From Phreatobacter sp. (lineage in GTDB: Bacteria > Pseudomonadota > Alphaproteobacteria > Rhizobiales > Phreatobacteraceae), in assembly GCF_030691135.1 (NCBI RefSeq), contig NZ_JAUYFA010000024.1, positions 1 through 58,174 on the forward strand: a DNA stretch of 58,174 nt. The letters run 5' to 3'. Of this stretch, positions 9,540 to 18,344 are shown in pieces. A model generated the notes under the pieces. That model saw only the letters and a list, made by a program, of their open reading frames with translations, was not told where the DNA came from and searched no databases. Both the position numbers and the translations under genes were made by a program. Each line of letters starts with the position of its first letter. Positions within the stretch are counted from its first letter, which is position 1.

Positions 9540-10748
9540 ATGAGCGTAGCGATGAACACGACCACCACGCCGACGACGACGACCACCATCATCCCCTCCC
9601 CGATGCAATATCTCGATCGCGCCACGGGGGTGCTGCGCGATCTCGGCCTGATGCCGGCGAAGATCGAGGAGCAGCCGATCATCGCCCTGCTGCAGAAGAT
9701 TTCCGATCTCGACCAGGACCGGGTGATGATGATCGCCCGCACGCTGAACCAGGTCGGTGTGTTCAACGAGGTCGTCCGCAATCAGGTGGCCGGCATGGAG
9801 ATCGGTGAGCGCTACGAACTGATCACCCAGGGCTTCAACTCGATCCGCGACGACGCCAAGCGCATGGTCGAGCAGCTCTCCGACGGCAAGCTTTCGACCT
9901 TCGAGCGGCTTGAGAACGTCTGGACCAAGGTGCGGCGCGGCGACATCGCCACCCGCTTCGACTCGATCCGCAACACCTATCTCGACGTCGCCCGTGCGAC
10001 CAAGGACCAGATCCAGCGTGAGGTCACCATCCTCGACGCCTATCGTGACTTCCGCGGCGCGATGAAGCAGGCCGAGGTCCAGGCGCTCGAAGTGCTGGAG
10101 AAGGCCAACGACAAGCTGCTGGCGAAGCAGGCCGAGCTGAAGGCCTCGTCGGAAGCCGTCGCCGCCTATGCCGGCACGGTACCCGCCGAACGGGCCAATC
10201 TCGAGCTCATCCGCGACACCAAGCTGCGCGAGATGCAGGACGAGGAGAAACGCTTCCAGATCGCCAAGGACCTCTCCGACAACCTGACCATCGGCTACAA
10301 CACATCCGAGGTCATCATGGCGCGTCTGATGCAGACGACCAACGCCAAGGAGCGCGTCTATTCGCAGGCGATCTCGTTCTTCTCCACCAACGACGCCGTT
10401 CTGACCGCGCTGAAGGCCTCCTTCACCGGCCTGCAGGGCCTGCACGAGTCGACGCGGACCCTCAACGAGATGAAGGAGGGCGTTTCCAAGTCGCTCGAGA
10501 CCCTCTCGGAGATCGGCGACAAGGTGCAGGAGGAAGCACTGCGCGCCGGCTACGGCCCGACCATCCGCGCCGACGCCGTGAAGAAGCTGGTCGAGAGCGT
10601 CGTCTCCTTCCAGGAGAAGTCGGGCGAGATCATCTTCGAGATGCGCAAGCTCTCGACCGAAAACTCCCGGGAGATCCGCGACGCGGTGGAGGACGGCAAG
10701 AAGCGCCTGTCCGCACTCGCCGAAAAGGGCGCGGCGCTCGGCATGTGA
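9540..10748 (+). CDS. Helical coiled-coil protein, first gene of a three-gene operon
   Basis: A 402-residue soluble, almost wholly alpha-helical protein without a signal peptide or membrane segment. After a Thr-rich start (about 6-17) it has helical segments including LDQDRVMMIARTLNQVGVFN, a strong coiled coil at about 175-240, and a C-terminal EKSGEIIFEMRKLSTENSREI segment. The overall pattern faintly resembles TelA-type proteins (length, coiled coil, C-terminal helical hairpin), but this is only a suggestion. It lies 78 bases upstream of a DUF6384 gene on the same strand. Function unknown; a cytoplasmic scaffold partner of the following membrane protein is plausible. The start could also be the ATG four codons downstream. 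Confidence 0.75.
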   Translation: MSVAMNTTTTPTTTTTIIPSPMQYLDRATGVLRDLGLMPAKIEEQPIIALLQKISDLDQDRVMMIARTLNQVGVFNEVVRNQVAGMEIGERYELITQGFNSIRDDAKRMVEQLSDGKLSTFERLENVWTKVRRGDIATRFDSIRNTYLDVARATKDQIQREVTILDAYRDFRGAMKQAEVQALEVLEKANDKLLAKQAELKASSEAVAAYAGTVPAERANLELIRDTKLREMQDEEKRFQIAKDLSDNLTIGYNTSEVIMARLMQTTNAKERVYSQAISFFSTNDAVLTALKASFTGLQGLHESTRTLNEMKEGVSKSLETLSEIGDKVQEEALRAGYGPTIRADAVKKLVESVVSFQEKSGEIIFEMRKLSTENSREIRDAVEDGKKRLSALAEKGAALGM

Positions 10749-10826
10749 GGGCTCCGGCCGGACGGCCGGCGCCACCTCGTCCGAAGCGCCCCGGCGCATC
10801 CCGCAGTCTGACCGGAGGGTCATCCG

Positions 10827-11771
10827 ATGACCGATACCGCCGTCGCCGCCCCTCCGGCCACGCTTCCGGTCGAGAAGCAGTCCGCCAAGCTCGACGACAT
10901 CATGCTCGCCATGGATGTCGTCGACACGCTGCGTCACGACCAGAAAATCACCGAGCGTGAACTCGCCGAGGGCGACCGGGCCGAGGACCTGATCGAGCGT
11001 CTGCGGGTCGTCTACCGCAACCAGGGCATCGACGTGCCCGACGAGATCCTGCGCCAGGGCGTCAAGGCGCTGCGCGAGGAGCGCTTCGTCTACAAGCCGC
11101 CGCGCGACAGCCTGTCGGTGAAGATGGCGCGGCTCTACGTGACGCGCGGCCGGTGGGGAAAATGGGCGCTGGCGGCGGTCGCGGCGCTGGCCCTCGGCTT
11201 CGGCACCCTCGCCTATCAGGGCTATTCCGAACAGGTCGAACTGACACGCACCATTCCCACGGCCATCACGCGCATCTCCGGCGACATCACCCGCGAGGCG
11301 ACCGCCGAAAACGTGCGCACCCGCGTCGCGGCGCTCGTCTCGGACGGGCAGACCGCCGCCCGCGACGGCAAGACCGCCGCCGCGCGCACCGCCGTCGCCG
11401 ACCTCGAGCGCCTGCGCGAGGACATCCGCACCGAATATGACGTCCGCATCGTCTCACGGCCCGGCGAATCGACCGGCGTCTGGCGCCGCCCGCGGCGCAA
11501 TCCCAATGCCATGAACTACTATGTCATCGTCGAAGCGGTCGGCCGCGACGGCCGGCCGCTGTCGCGCTCGGTCACCTCGGAGGAGGACGGCACCACGCGC
11601 GTCGTGACCAAATGGGGCGTGCGCGTGCCGGAAAGCCTCTACCGCGTGGTCGAGGCCGACAAGCGCGACGACGGCATCGTCCAGAACGCCATCCTCGGCC
11701 GCAAGCAGCGCGGCCAGCTCGACCCGACCTGGCGCGAAGCGCTGCCGGGCGGCGCCATCACGAGCTGGTAG
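10827..11771 (+). CDS. DUF6384 family membrane protein
   Basis: A 314-residue protein with a cytoplasmic helical N-terminus (about 20-95, including the conserved DDIMLAMDVVDTLRHDQ stretch), one transmembrane helix at about 110-131, and a C-terminal extracytoplasmic domain containing a Tyr/Val-rich beta segment (NYYVIVEAVGRDGRPLSRSV). It matches what I know as DUF6384, which has no assigned function. A GGAGG-like ribosome-binding site lies before the ATG. It is the middle gene of the operon and ends 11 bases before the next start. Context suggests that it anchors the flanking soluble coiled-coil proteins to the inner membrane. Confidence 0.8.
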   Translation: MTDTAVAAPPATLPVEKQSAKLDDIMLAMDVVDTLRHDQKITERELAEGDRAEDLIERLRVVYRNQGIDVPDEILRQGVKALREERFVYKPPRDSLSVKMARLYVTRGRWGKWALAAVAALALGFGTLAYQGYSEQVELTRTIPTAITRISGDITREATAENVRTRVAALVSDGQTAARDGKTAAARTAVADLERLREDIRTEYDVRIVSRPGESTGVWRRPRRNPNAMNYYVIVEAVGRDGRPLSRSVTSEEDGTTRVVTKWGVRVPESLYRVVEADKRDDGIVQNAILGRKQRGQLDPTWREALPGGAITSW

Positions 11772-11782
11772 GAGCATCGCGC

Positions 11783-13243
11783 ATGATCCCCGGACATTCC
11801 GCCCTCGGCGGCATCGAGGGTGCCCTCGCCGAAATTCGCCAGGCCGAGAACCAGGTGAACCAGCGGCTCGACAAGGCCAATCGCGGCCAGGCCGAGGCGC
11901 GCGCCGAGGAGGCCGAGCGCTTCCGCGATCTCGCCGCCTTCCGTCTGACGTCCGAGAGCGGGCTCGGCGGCCGCCTGACGCAGGTGGCGACCGAAGTGCG
12001 TGCGCTTCTGGCGCTGCGCCTCAACGACCGCAACAGGCTGGATCAGGACATCGCCGCGGTCGAGGCCGAGATCGGCCGCGTCGCTGCCGAACGGCAGGAC
12101 TTCGCCCGCCGGCTCGACGAGGCGGAAGAGCGCCGCGAGACGGTGGCGAACGAGGCGCAGATCGGCCTTGCCGGCAAGAGCGACTATCTCGCCGCAAAGA
12201 CGGCGGCGGACGGCGCCGTGCAGGTCGCGCAGCAATCGGAAAAGAAGGCGGCACTGGCGGAACAGGAGCTCGAGGAGAAGCGCAAGCCCTACGAGGACGA
12301 CCCGCTGTTCATGTATCTGTGGAACCGCGCCTATGCCACCCAGGCCTACGAGGCCGGCAACGTGGCACGAATGCTCGACGGGTGGGTGGCCGGCATCGTC
12401 CGATACAACGACGCCCGGCCGAACTATGCGCGCCTGACCGAGATCCCCAAGCGCTTGCGCGAACATGCCAATCGCAGCGCCGCCCTCGCCGTCGACGCGC
12501 ACGAGCGGGTGAAGGCGCTGGAGAACGGCGCCTTCCTGGGAACGGGCGGCGACGCCGCCGAGGCCGAAATTGCCACCCTCCGCCAGCGCCTCGCCGAACT
12601 CGACGCCGCCCGCACCGCCGCCGAAGACCAGCATAAGGATCTCGACGCCCGCGCCGCGGCCTTCGCGCGCGGCGAGGACGACCGGTTCCGCCAGTCGGTG
12701 AACCTGCTCGCCGAAACGCTGCGCCGCGAGGACATCGACCGGCTCTATGCCGAGGCGCTGAAGACGCCGGCGCCCGACGACGAGGCGATCGTCGGCCGCA
12801 TCCGCACGCTGCGCGACGCCCAGGAGCGCTTCGAGATCGACGCCCGCCGTGTGCGCGCCGAACTGGCCGACCTGACGCGCCGGCGCGCGGAGGTCTCGCA
12901 GGTGGCCACCGGTTTCCGGCAGCGCCGCTACGACGCCGACGGCTCGGTCTTCAACAACGACGTCGTCGGCGCGCTTTTGCGCGGCCTCGTCACCGGCGTC
13001 ATCAGCGGGTCCGATTACTGGTCGCGCATGGAGCAGGGCCGGCGCGGCAGCCGCTCCGACAACGGGTCGTGGGGCGGCGGCGGCGCCTGGGGCGGCGGCG
13101 GATCATGGGGCAGCGGCTCGTCCGGCGGGAGCTGGAGCGGCGGTGGCGGTTCCTCCGGTGGAGGCTGGAGCGGCGGTGGCGGCTCTTCCGGGGGAGGTTC
13201 CTCCGGCGGTGGCGACGGCTTCGACACCGGCGGGCGGTTCTAG
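11783..13243 (+). CDS. Coiled-coil protein with Gly/Ser-rich tail, third gene of the operon
   Basis: A 486-residue protein starting at the ATG preceded by GGAG at 11770. It has long coiled coils (about 10-150 and 230-400) built of Glu/Arg/Ala heptads, and a low-complexity tail (about 425-486) of repeated GGGS/GGGW/SSGGGS units ending DTGGRF. There is no signal peptide or membrane helix. The tail resembles the Gly-rich ends of TPM-type and some ESX/Tel-like proteins, but no domain can be named. It completes the cassette with the DUF6384 protein. The tail's repetitive DNA (about 13060-13225) is prone to length variation. Confidence 0.75.
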   Translation: MIPGHSALGGIEGALAEIRQAENQVNQRLDKANRGQAEARAEEAERFRDLAAFRLTSESGLGGRLTQVATEVRALLALRLNDRNRLDQDIAAVEAEIGRVAAERQDFARRLDEAEERRETVANEAQIGLAGKSDYLAAKTAADGAVQVAQQSEKKAALAEQELEEKRKPYEDDPLFMYLWNRAYATQAYEAGNVARMLDGWVAGIVRYNDARPNYARLTEIPKRLREHANRSAALAVDAHERVKALENGAFLGTGGDAAEAEIATLRQRLAELDAARTAAEDQHKDLDARAAAFARGEDDRFRQSVNLLAETLRREDIDRLYAEALKTPAPDDEAIVGRIRTLRDAQERFEIDARRVRAELADLTRRRAEVSQVATGFRQRRYDADGSVFNNDVVGALLRGLVTGVISGSDYWSRMEQGRRGSRSDNGSWGGGGAWGGGGSWGSGSSGGSWSGGGGSSGGGWSGGGGSSGGGSSGGGDGFDTGGRF

Positions 13244-13256
13244 CCGCCTGCCTCCA

Positions 13257-13958
13257 TCACAGTCTCAGCATCACCAGGAAGGCGGTCAGGTCGTCGGTGA
13301 GGAAATCGACGTGGTCGTCGTCGCGTCCCTCGAACTCCCAGGCCTCGCGGAACACTTCCCGGGTGCGTTCCGGCACCACCAGCACCGTCTTCATGCCGAG
13401 CGCATGCGGCGCCTCGAGGTTGCGGGCGAGATCCTCGAACATCGCGGCGCGGGACGGCACGACCCCGTGATCGGCGAGGAACTTCTCGTAGGTCGGCCGG
13501 TGGGGCTTCGGCAGCAGCCCGGCATCGACGATGTCGAAGACGCCGTCGAAATGGTTCTCGATGCCGAGCCGGCGCGTCACCGCCGCGACATGCGAATGGG
13601 TGCCCGACGTGAAGACGAACTTGCGGCCCGGCAGCGCCGCGATGGCGGCGCCGAGTTCAGGGTTTGCCTGCAGCGGCGAATGATCGATGTCGTGCACATA
13701 GCTGAGGAAGTCGTCCGGGCTCATGCCATGTTCGATCATCAGGCCGCGCATCGACGTGCCGTAGCGCCGGTAATAGTCCTTCTGCAGGACGAAGGCCTCC
13801 TCGGTGGAAATGTCGAGGAGCCTGGCGACATAGGCCTTGATGCGTCCGTCGATCTGCTGCCACAGCGACAGGTGAGCCGGGTAGAGCGTGTTGTCGAGGT
13901 CAAAGATCCAGGCGTCGACATCGGCGAAGGCGGGTCGGATTGCGGCGGCACTGGGCAT
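13257..13958 (-). CDS. Pyrimidine 5'-nucleotidase (HAD superfamily)
   Basis: A 233-residue HAD subfamily I phosphatase. Motif I DLDNT (Asp20, Asp22) holds the nucleophile and acid/base pair; motif II is FTSGTHSH and the later K/DD motifs follow. The cap region (ALVARLLDIS-like, LMIEHGMSPDDFLSYVHDID) is typical of the SDT1-like pyrimidine nucleotidases that dephosphorylate UMP/CMP and some modified nucleotides. Its ATG shares one base with the stop codon of the upstream DUF1036 gene (TAATG), so translation is coupled. In Hyphomicrobiales this HAD gene commonly follows argB, as here. Confidence 0.88.
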   Translation of the reverse strand: MPSAAAIRPAFADVDAWIFDLDNTLYPAHLSLWQQIDGRIKAYVARLLDISTEEAFVLQKDYYRRYGTSMRGLMIEHGMSPDDFLSYVHDIDHSPLQANPELGAAIAALPGRKFVFTSGTHSHVAAVTRRLGIENHFDGVFDIVDAGLLPKPHRPTYEKFLADHGVVPSRAAMFEDLARNLEAPHALGMKTVLVVPERTREVFREAWEFEGRDDDHVDFLTDDLTAFLVMLRL

Positions 13959-14986
13959 TATGGCTCCCGGAAACGGAGGGACGCGCGGCGGCGTCCATCG
14001 AAGGTGACGACCAGAAAATTTGCCGGCGATCCACCATGGGCTGCGCAGTCCGTCGATCCGCTGATCTCGAACTCAGTCGTACGGATGCAGGCCGGAACCG
14101 CACCGCCGAAGACCAGCGGCCGCCCGTCCCGCGCCACTGGGCGGCCTTCGGCATCGACCGCCTCGGCAAAGGACAGTACCCGAGCCGGAGTGCCCTCCAG
14201 CGGCGGCTTCAGGCAGGCGCCCGGTTCGATGCGGAACCAGCCACGCGTGACGATGCGCCCGGCATCATCGGTGCCGAGCGCCGCCATGATGCGATGGCCG
14301 GTATCGTTGCACCAGGCGAAGCCGGGACCCTCGCCGGCCCTGAGAGCCGCCAGCAGCCGGTCGAAAATGTCCGGCAGCACGGCTGCATCGGCAGGCAGGT
14401 TGAGGTCGGTGACAAAGGCGCGCAGCGACGCGTCGGTCTTCGGGCCTTCCAGCCCGTCGATCGGCCCGGGGTCATAGCCCATGCGTGTCAGCAGGCGCTG
14501 GATGCCCGCCTTGCGCGCCTGCGGCAGGTCGTAATCCGCCTCTTCCGACAGGAACAGCACGCCGATGCCCTCGACGACCGTCGGCTTGACCTCGACGAAG
14601 GGGGCGAGACGGTTGGTCGGCTGGCGGCAGGTTTGCGCGCCGGCCACCAGGAAATCACCGTCGCCGATGCACAGGCTGAGATGCTCGGGCTGGCCGAGGC
14701 TGGCGCCCGGCGGCTCACCGAACGGGCGCGCATGTAGGAACAGGCGCCCGGGCACTTCCGCCGATTGCAGGATGGCGCGGCACTGACCCGGATCGAGCCT
14801 GAACCAGCCGCGGGTCGCGGCGGTGTCGCCGACGACCACGCCAATGGCCGCTTCGGTCATCACGCTCGTGCGGTTGCACAGGCGCGTTTCCGCCGCGGCG
14901 GGATATGCGAGGGTCGCGGCGGCCATGAAAGCCGCTGCGACCGCGCAGATCCGCTCACGCGTGAATGAGCGTGCCGGCGCCACCAT
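13958..14986 (-). CDS. Exported DUF1036 protein with central peptidoglycan-binding-like domain
   Basis: A 342-residue exported protein. The signal peptide ends near residue 33 (AYPAAAE). Two DUF1036-like domains (about 34-130 and 225-340) each contain the CN(R/D)T start and GWFR(L/I)(D/E)PG core. Between them (about 160-210) is a helical segment reading [17 protein letters not shown], which matches the PG_binding_1 fold that attaches proteins to cell wall. The gene starts 32 bases inside the end of argB, with GGAG upstream of the ATG, and overlaps the nucleotidase start. The function of DUF1036 is unknown; periplasmic or envelope location is likely. Confidence 0.8.
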   Translation of the reverse strand: MVAPARSFTRERICAVAAAFMAAATLAYPAAAETRLCNRTSVMTEAAIGVVVGDTAATRGWFRLDPGQCRAILQSAEVPGRLFLHARPFGEPPGASLGQPEHLSLCIGDGDFLVAGAQTCRQPTNRLAPFVEVKPTVVEGIGVLFLSEEADYDLPQARKAGIQRLLTRMGYDPGPIDGLEGPKTDASLRAFVTDLNLPADAAVLPDIFDRLLAALRAGEGPGFAWCNDTGHRIMAALGTDDAGRIVTRGWFRIEPGACLKPPLEGTPARVLSFAEAVDAEGRPVARDGRPLVFGGAVPACIRTTEFEISGSTDCAAHGGSPANFLVVTFDGRRRASLRFREP

Positions 14987-15848
14987 CGGTCAGGAGCTCC
15001 ACGAGAACGGCATGGGGGGTCTTGCCGTCGAGAATGACGACGCCCTCGACGCCGCGTTCGATGGCGTAGATGCAGGTCTCGATCTTGGGGATCATGCCGC
15101 CGGTGGCGGTGCCGTCGGCGATCAGGCGGCGGCAGTCCTCGACCGAGAGCGACTTGATGAGGTTCTTGTTCTTGTCGAGCACGCCCGGCACGTCGGTGAG
15201 CAGCAGCAGGCGCTTGGCCTTCAGTGCTCCGGCGATCGCACCGGCGAAGGTGTCGGCGTTGACGTTGTAGGTGTCCCCCTCCACCGAGGTCGCCACCGGC
15301 GCCAGGACCGGGACGAGGTCCTTGCCCAGCACGGTGTCGAGCACCTTGGTGTCGACCTTGTCGGGTTCTCCGACGAAGCCGAGATCGACCGCCTTCTCGA
15401 TGTTGGAATCGGGGTCGCGGGCAGTGCGGCTGACCTTGCGGGCCTTCACCATGTCGCCGTCCTTGCCGCAGAGGCCGATGGCCTTGCCGCCGGCCGCGTT
15501 GATGAAGCCGACGATCTGCTTGTTGATGGAGCCGGCGAGGATCATCTCGACGATTTCCACCGTCTGCTTGTCGGTGACCCGCAGGCCGTCGACGAACTCG
15601 CTCTTGATGCCGAGCTTGGCGAGCATCTGGCCGATCTGCGGCCCGCCGCCATGGACGACCACCGGATTGATGCCCGACTGTTCCAGCATGACGATGTCGC
15701 GGGCGAAGGAGCGTGCCCCGCTCTCGTCACCCATGGCATGGCCGCCATATTTCACCACGACGATCTCGTCGTCGTATTTCTGCATGTAGGGCAGCGCCTC
15801 GTTGAGGACGCGGCCGATATCGTGGGCATCGAGCGGCGTATGCGACAT
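14955..15848 (-). CDS. argB: Acetylglutamate kinase
   Basis: A 297-residue amino acid kinase that phosphorylates N-acetyl-L-glutamate with ATP in the second step of arginine biosynthesis. Diagnostic segments are [10 protein letters not shown] near the N-terminus, [12 protein letters not shown], the FVDGLRVTD acetylglutamate site, and the [23 protein letters not shown] and [10 protein letters not shown] segments. The frame is open further upstream to 15980, but the ATG at 15848 gives the family's normal MSHTP-like start and length. It heads a small operon with the DUF1036 and HAD nucleotidase genes. The 242-base gap to plsC on the other strand presumably holds both promoters. Confidence 0.97.
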   Translation of the reverse strand: MSHTPLDAHDIGRVLNEALPYMQKYDDEIVVVKYGGHAMGDESGARSFARDIVMLEQSGINPVVVHGGGPQIGQMLAKLGIKSEFVDGLRVTDKQTVEIVEMILAGSINKQIVGFINAAGGKAIGLCGKDGDMVKARKVSRTARDPDSNIEKAVDLGFVGEPDKVDTKVLDTVLGKDLVPVLAPVATSVEGDTYNVNADTFAGAIAGALKAKRLLLLTDVPGVLDKNKNLIKSLSVEDCRRLIADGTATGGMIPKIETCIYAIERGVEGVVILDGKTPHAVLVELLTDGGAGTLIHA

Positions 15849-16090
15849 GGGCGGCTCCGACGGATCGCGTCTTGATCGGGTCGCGTCCGGATGCGCGACG
15901 GTCGCAGCGTCTTTACCCGATTTGCCCGACCGGGTGAAAGCCGCAAACCGCATCGCGCCCCCGCGCCATTCGCCCGACATGATCGACCCGCATCATCTCG
16001 AAGGGTGACAGAGGCGGCGACACTGCCTATGGCATCCACCAACAGGCCAGCGCGCGGCGCGACGGCCGCGAGCAACCACGATCGGAGACC

Positions 16091-16792
16091 ATGACTTCAC
16101 TCCGTTCCAGAACCTTCGACATCCTTCTCGGCGGCTGGACCGCCCTGTTCGGCGCGCTTATCCCGGCGCTGCTCTGGGCGGATGGCCGGCGCCTGCGCGG
16201 CGTATCGCGTCTCTGGGTCTCAGGCGTGATGGGGCTCCTGCGCACGATCATCGGCCTCGACCATGTCGAGATCGGCAGCGCCAACCGCCCTGCCGGTGCC
16301 TGCCTCATCGTCTGCAACCACCAGTCGACCTGGGAGACCATCGCCTTCATCCGGCTGTTCCCGGACGTCGCCATCGTCGCCAAGGAGGAGTTGCTGAATA
16401 TTCCGGTCTTCGGCTGGTACCTGCGCCATTCGCCGATGATCACCATCGATCGCGAATCGGGGACACAGGCGCTGCGCCGCATGGTGGAGGGCGCCAAGGC
16501 AGCCCTGGCCGAAGGGCGCCCCGTCTTGCTCTTCCCCGAGGGCACCCGCAAGGACCCTGACGAGGCCATCGCCTTCAAGCGCGGCGTCGAGCTGCTCTAC
16601 GGCCGGCTCGACGTGCCTGTCCTCCCCGTCGTCGTCAATTCCGGCCGGTTCTGGGGCATTGGCCGCCCGCACAAGCGCCCCGGCACCATCACCGTGTCCT
16701 GCCTGCCGCTGATCCCGGCCGGCCTCAAGGCCGGTGAGATGATGGCGCGGGCCGAGCAGGTGATGGAAGAGGAACGCCGCAGGATCGGTTAG
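16091..16792 (+). CDS. plsC: 1-acyl-sn-glycerol-3-phosphate acyltransferase (PlsC family)
   Basis: A 233-residue lysophospholipid acyltransferase that makes phosphatidic acid at the inner membrane. There are hydrophobic helices near the N-terminus (about 10-30 and 41-56). The catalytic motif is NHQSTWE (His77, Glu82), so this is HX4E rather than the textbook HX4D; the Glu form is, from memory, common in rhizobial homologues. The substrate-binding motif FPEGTR is at 148-153. GGAG sits just upstream of the ATG. It is divergent from argB and convergent with the OmpA-like gene. It could instead acylate another lysolipid such as an ornithine lipid precursor. Confidence 0.9.
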   Translation: MTSLRSRTFDILLGGWTALFGALIPALLWADGRRLRGVSRLWVSGVMGLLRTIIGLDHVEIGSANRPAGACLIVCNHQSTWETIAFIRLFPDVAIVAKEELLNIPVFGWYLRHSPMITIDRESGTQALRRMVEGAKAALAEGRPVLLFPEGTRKDPDEAIAFKRGVELLYGRLDVPVLPVVVNSGRFWGIGRPHKRPGTITVSCLPLIPAGLKAGEMMARAEQVMEEERRRIG

Positions 16793-16805
16793 CGCGACGG
16801 AGATC

Positions 16806-17459
16806 TCACGGCTCGCGCGCGACGAGAATTTCGACCCGCCTGTTGCGCGACCGTCCCTCCGCCGTCGCATTGTCGCCGATCGGCTGGGCAGCGCCGCGCC
16901 CCTCGACGGCGATCCGTGCCGCGTCGGTGAGCCCGGCGGAGATCAGGGCCGAGACCGCCCGGGCCCGGGCGATGGACAGGTCCTGATTGTCCCTGAATGT
17001 GCTGGAGCCGGACAGGGCCTGATTGTCCGTATGGCCGATGATGCGCACCGGGCCCTGTTCGACCTCGACCACCGAGGCGATGCGTCGCCCGAGCGGCGAG
17101 AAGCCCGGCAGGACGGTGGCCTGGGCGGGCTCGAACGTGCCGAGATTGCCGATGCGGACGGCGATCCAGCCCTCGACCGGTTCAACGGTCACCGTGCCGC
17201 TGCGGATGTCGTCCGCCAGAGCCCGGCGCATCCGCTCCAGTTGATCGAGCCGCGGCGGCGGCGGGGGCGTCGGGGGCGGTGCAGCGCGCGGCAGCGGCAT
17301 CTGGGCGAGCCGCGGGGTCTCCTGCGCGCCGCCGAACAGCATCGGAAGCAGCACGGCGAGAACGGCGACCATCGCGATCAGCAGGACGCTGTAGAGAGCG
17401 ATCTGCGCGAACTTGCGCGAGACGTTGACCGGTTCGTCCATCTTATTCGGATTTGACAT
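16806..17459 (-). CDS. OmpA-domain membrane protein resembling the C-terminal half of TssL
   Basis: A 217-residue protein with one transmembrane helix (about 19-43), a Pro-rich linker (PPPTPPPPP near 68-76), and an OmpA-like peptidoglycan-binding domain. The latter includes IIGHTDNQ and the RARAVSALISAGL and SRNRRVEILV signatures. The segment before the OmpA core (GWIAVRIGNLGTFEPAQATV) is characteristic of long-form TssL/ImpK proteins of type VI secretion. The usual N-terminal DotU domain and all other T6SS genes are absent nearby. It may be a stand-alone cell-wall anchor. Start could be 17441 instead. Confidence 0.75.
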   Translation of the reverse strand: MSNPNKMDEPVNVSRKFAQIALYSVLLIAMVAVLAVLLPMLFGGAQETPRLAQMPLPRAAPPPTPPPPPRLDQLERMRRALADDIRSGTVTVEPVEGWIAVRIGNLGTFEPAQATVLPGFSPLGRRIASVVEVEQGPVRIIGHTDNQALSGSSTFRDNQDLSIARARAVSALISAGLTDAARIAVEGRGAAQPIGDNATAEGRSRNRRVEILVAREP

Positions 17460-17502
17460 AGCGAAGCGGCCAAAGACTGGGGAGAAGCCATTGAGGCCGG
17501 CG

Positions 17503-17542
17503 ACAGCGACATGGGCATGACAGCGACATGGGCATGACAGCG
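17503..17542. repeat. 17-bp tandem repeat upstream of thiE
   Basis: Two exact copies of a 17-base unit (ACAGCGACATGGGCATG) plus six bases of a third lie between the OmpA-like gene and thiE. This is too short to be a mobile element. It may be a replication-slippage product within the divergent promoter region. Confidence 0.8.
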
Positions 17543-17626
17543 GCGCGCCGGCAGGAGGACCGCGAGCCGGGATGCCGTTGACATTCCCGCTGCACGGCAG
17601 AACGTGACGCCCCGAAGGAGAATGCC

Positions 17627-18250
17627 ATGTCCATCCAGGCTCGTCCCTATCCCGACCGCTTCTACCCCGTCGTCGACAGCATCCGCACGCTGATGGATCT
17701 CGCCAATCTCGGCGTCGGCACGATCCAGCTCCGGGTCAAGGGTCTCGGCGAGGCACAGGCCGAGGCCCTCGTGCGCGAGGCCGTCGAATCGGTCGAGGGC
17801 CTGCCGGTACGGCTGGCCATCAACGACTACTGGCGAGCCGCCATCGCCGGTGGCGCCCGCCACCTCCATCTCGGTCAGGAGGACCTCGCCACCGCCGACG
17901 TCGCCGCCATCCGGGCGGCGGGGCTGACACTAGGCCTCTCCACCCACGACGAGGCCGAGCTCGACACCGCGCTCGCCCACGCTCCGGATTACATCGCCCT
18001 CGGCCCGATCTACGAGACGACGGTCAAGGCCATGCGCTTCGGACCCCAGGGCCTGGACCGAATCGGCCAGTGGAAGAAGCGGATCGGCGCCATCCCGCTG
18101 GTCGCCATCGGCGGCATCACGCTGGAACGTGCCGCTTCCGTCTACGCGGCAGGGGCCGATTCCATCGCCGTGGTCTCCGATATCGCCGGGGCCGACGACC
18201 CGGAAACCCGGGCGCGCGAATGGCTGGCGCAGGAGCCGGTGGGCGATTGA
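17627..18250 (+). CDS. thiE: Thiamine phosphate synthase
   Basis: A 207-residue TIM-barrel enzyme that joins HMP-PP and thiazole phosphate to give thiamine monophosphate. Recognisable segments are QLRVK near the N-terminus, INDYWR, HLGQEDL, STHDEAEL, the phosphate-binding IALGPIYETTVK, and AIGGI with the late ADSIAVVSDI helix. GAAGGAG precedes the ATG. It stands apart from other thiamine genes (thiC, thiG, thiO), and I see no TPP riboswitch in the 167 bases upstream. A short G/C hairpin follows the stop. Confidence 0.93.
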   Translation: MSIQARPYPDRFYPVVDSIRTLMDLANLGVGTIQLRVKGLGEAQAEALVREAVESVEGLPVRLAINDYWRAAIAGGARHLHLGQEDLATADVAAIRAAGLTLGLSTHDEAELDTALAHAPDYIALGPIYETTVKAMRFGPQGLDRIGQWKKRIGAIPLVAIGGITLERAASVYAAGADSIAVVSDIAGADDPETRAREWLAQEPVGD

Positions 18251-18267
18251 GGGGGGCACCGCCCCCC
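18251..18267 (+). terminator. GC hairpin after thiE
   Basis: A perfect 7-bp stem (GGGGGGC with GCCCCCC) closes a 3-base loop immediately after the thiE stop codon. There is no T-run, so it may act as an RNA 3'-end stabiliser or weak terminator. Confidence 0.45.
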
Positions 18268-18344
18268 TCCCCTAGCCACGAGCGGCCGGGATGGCTAACT
18301 GACAGGGCGGCGGCATTACCCGCCCGGCCTGCCGAGACCTCCTG

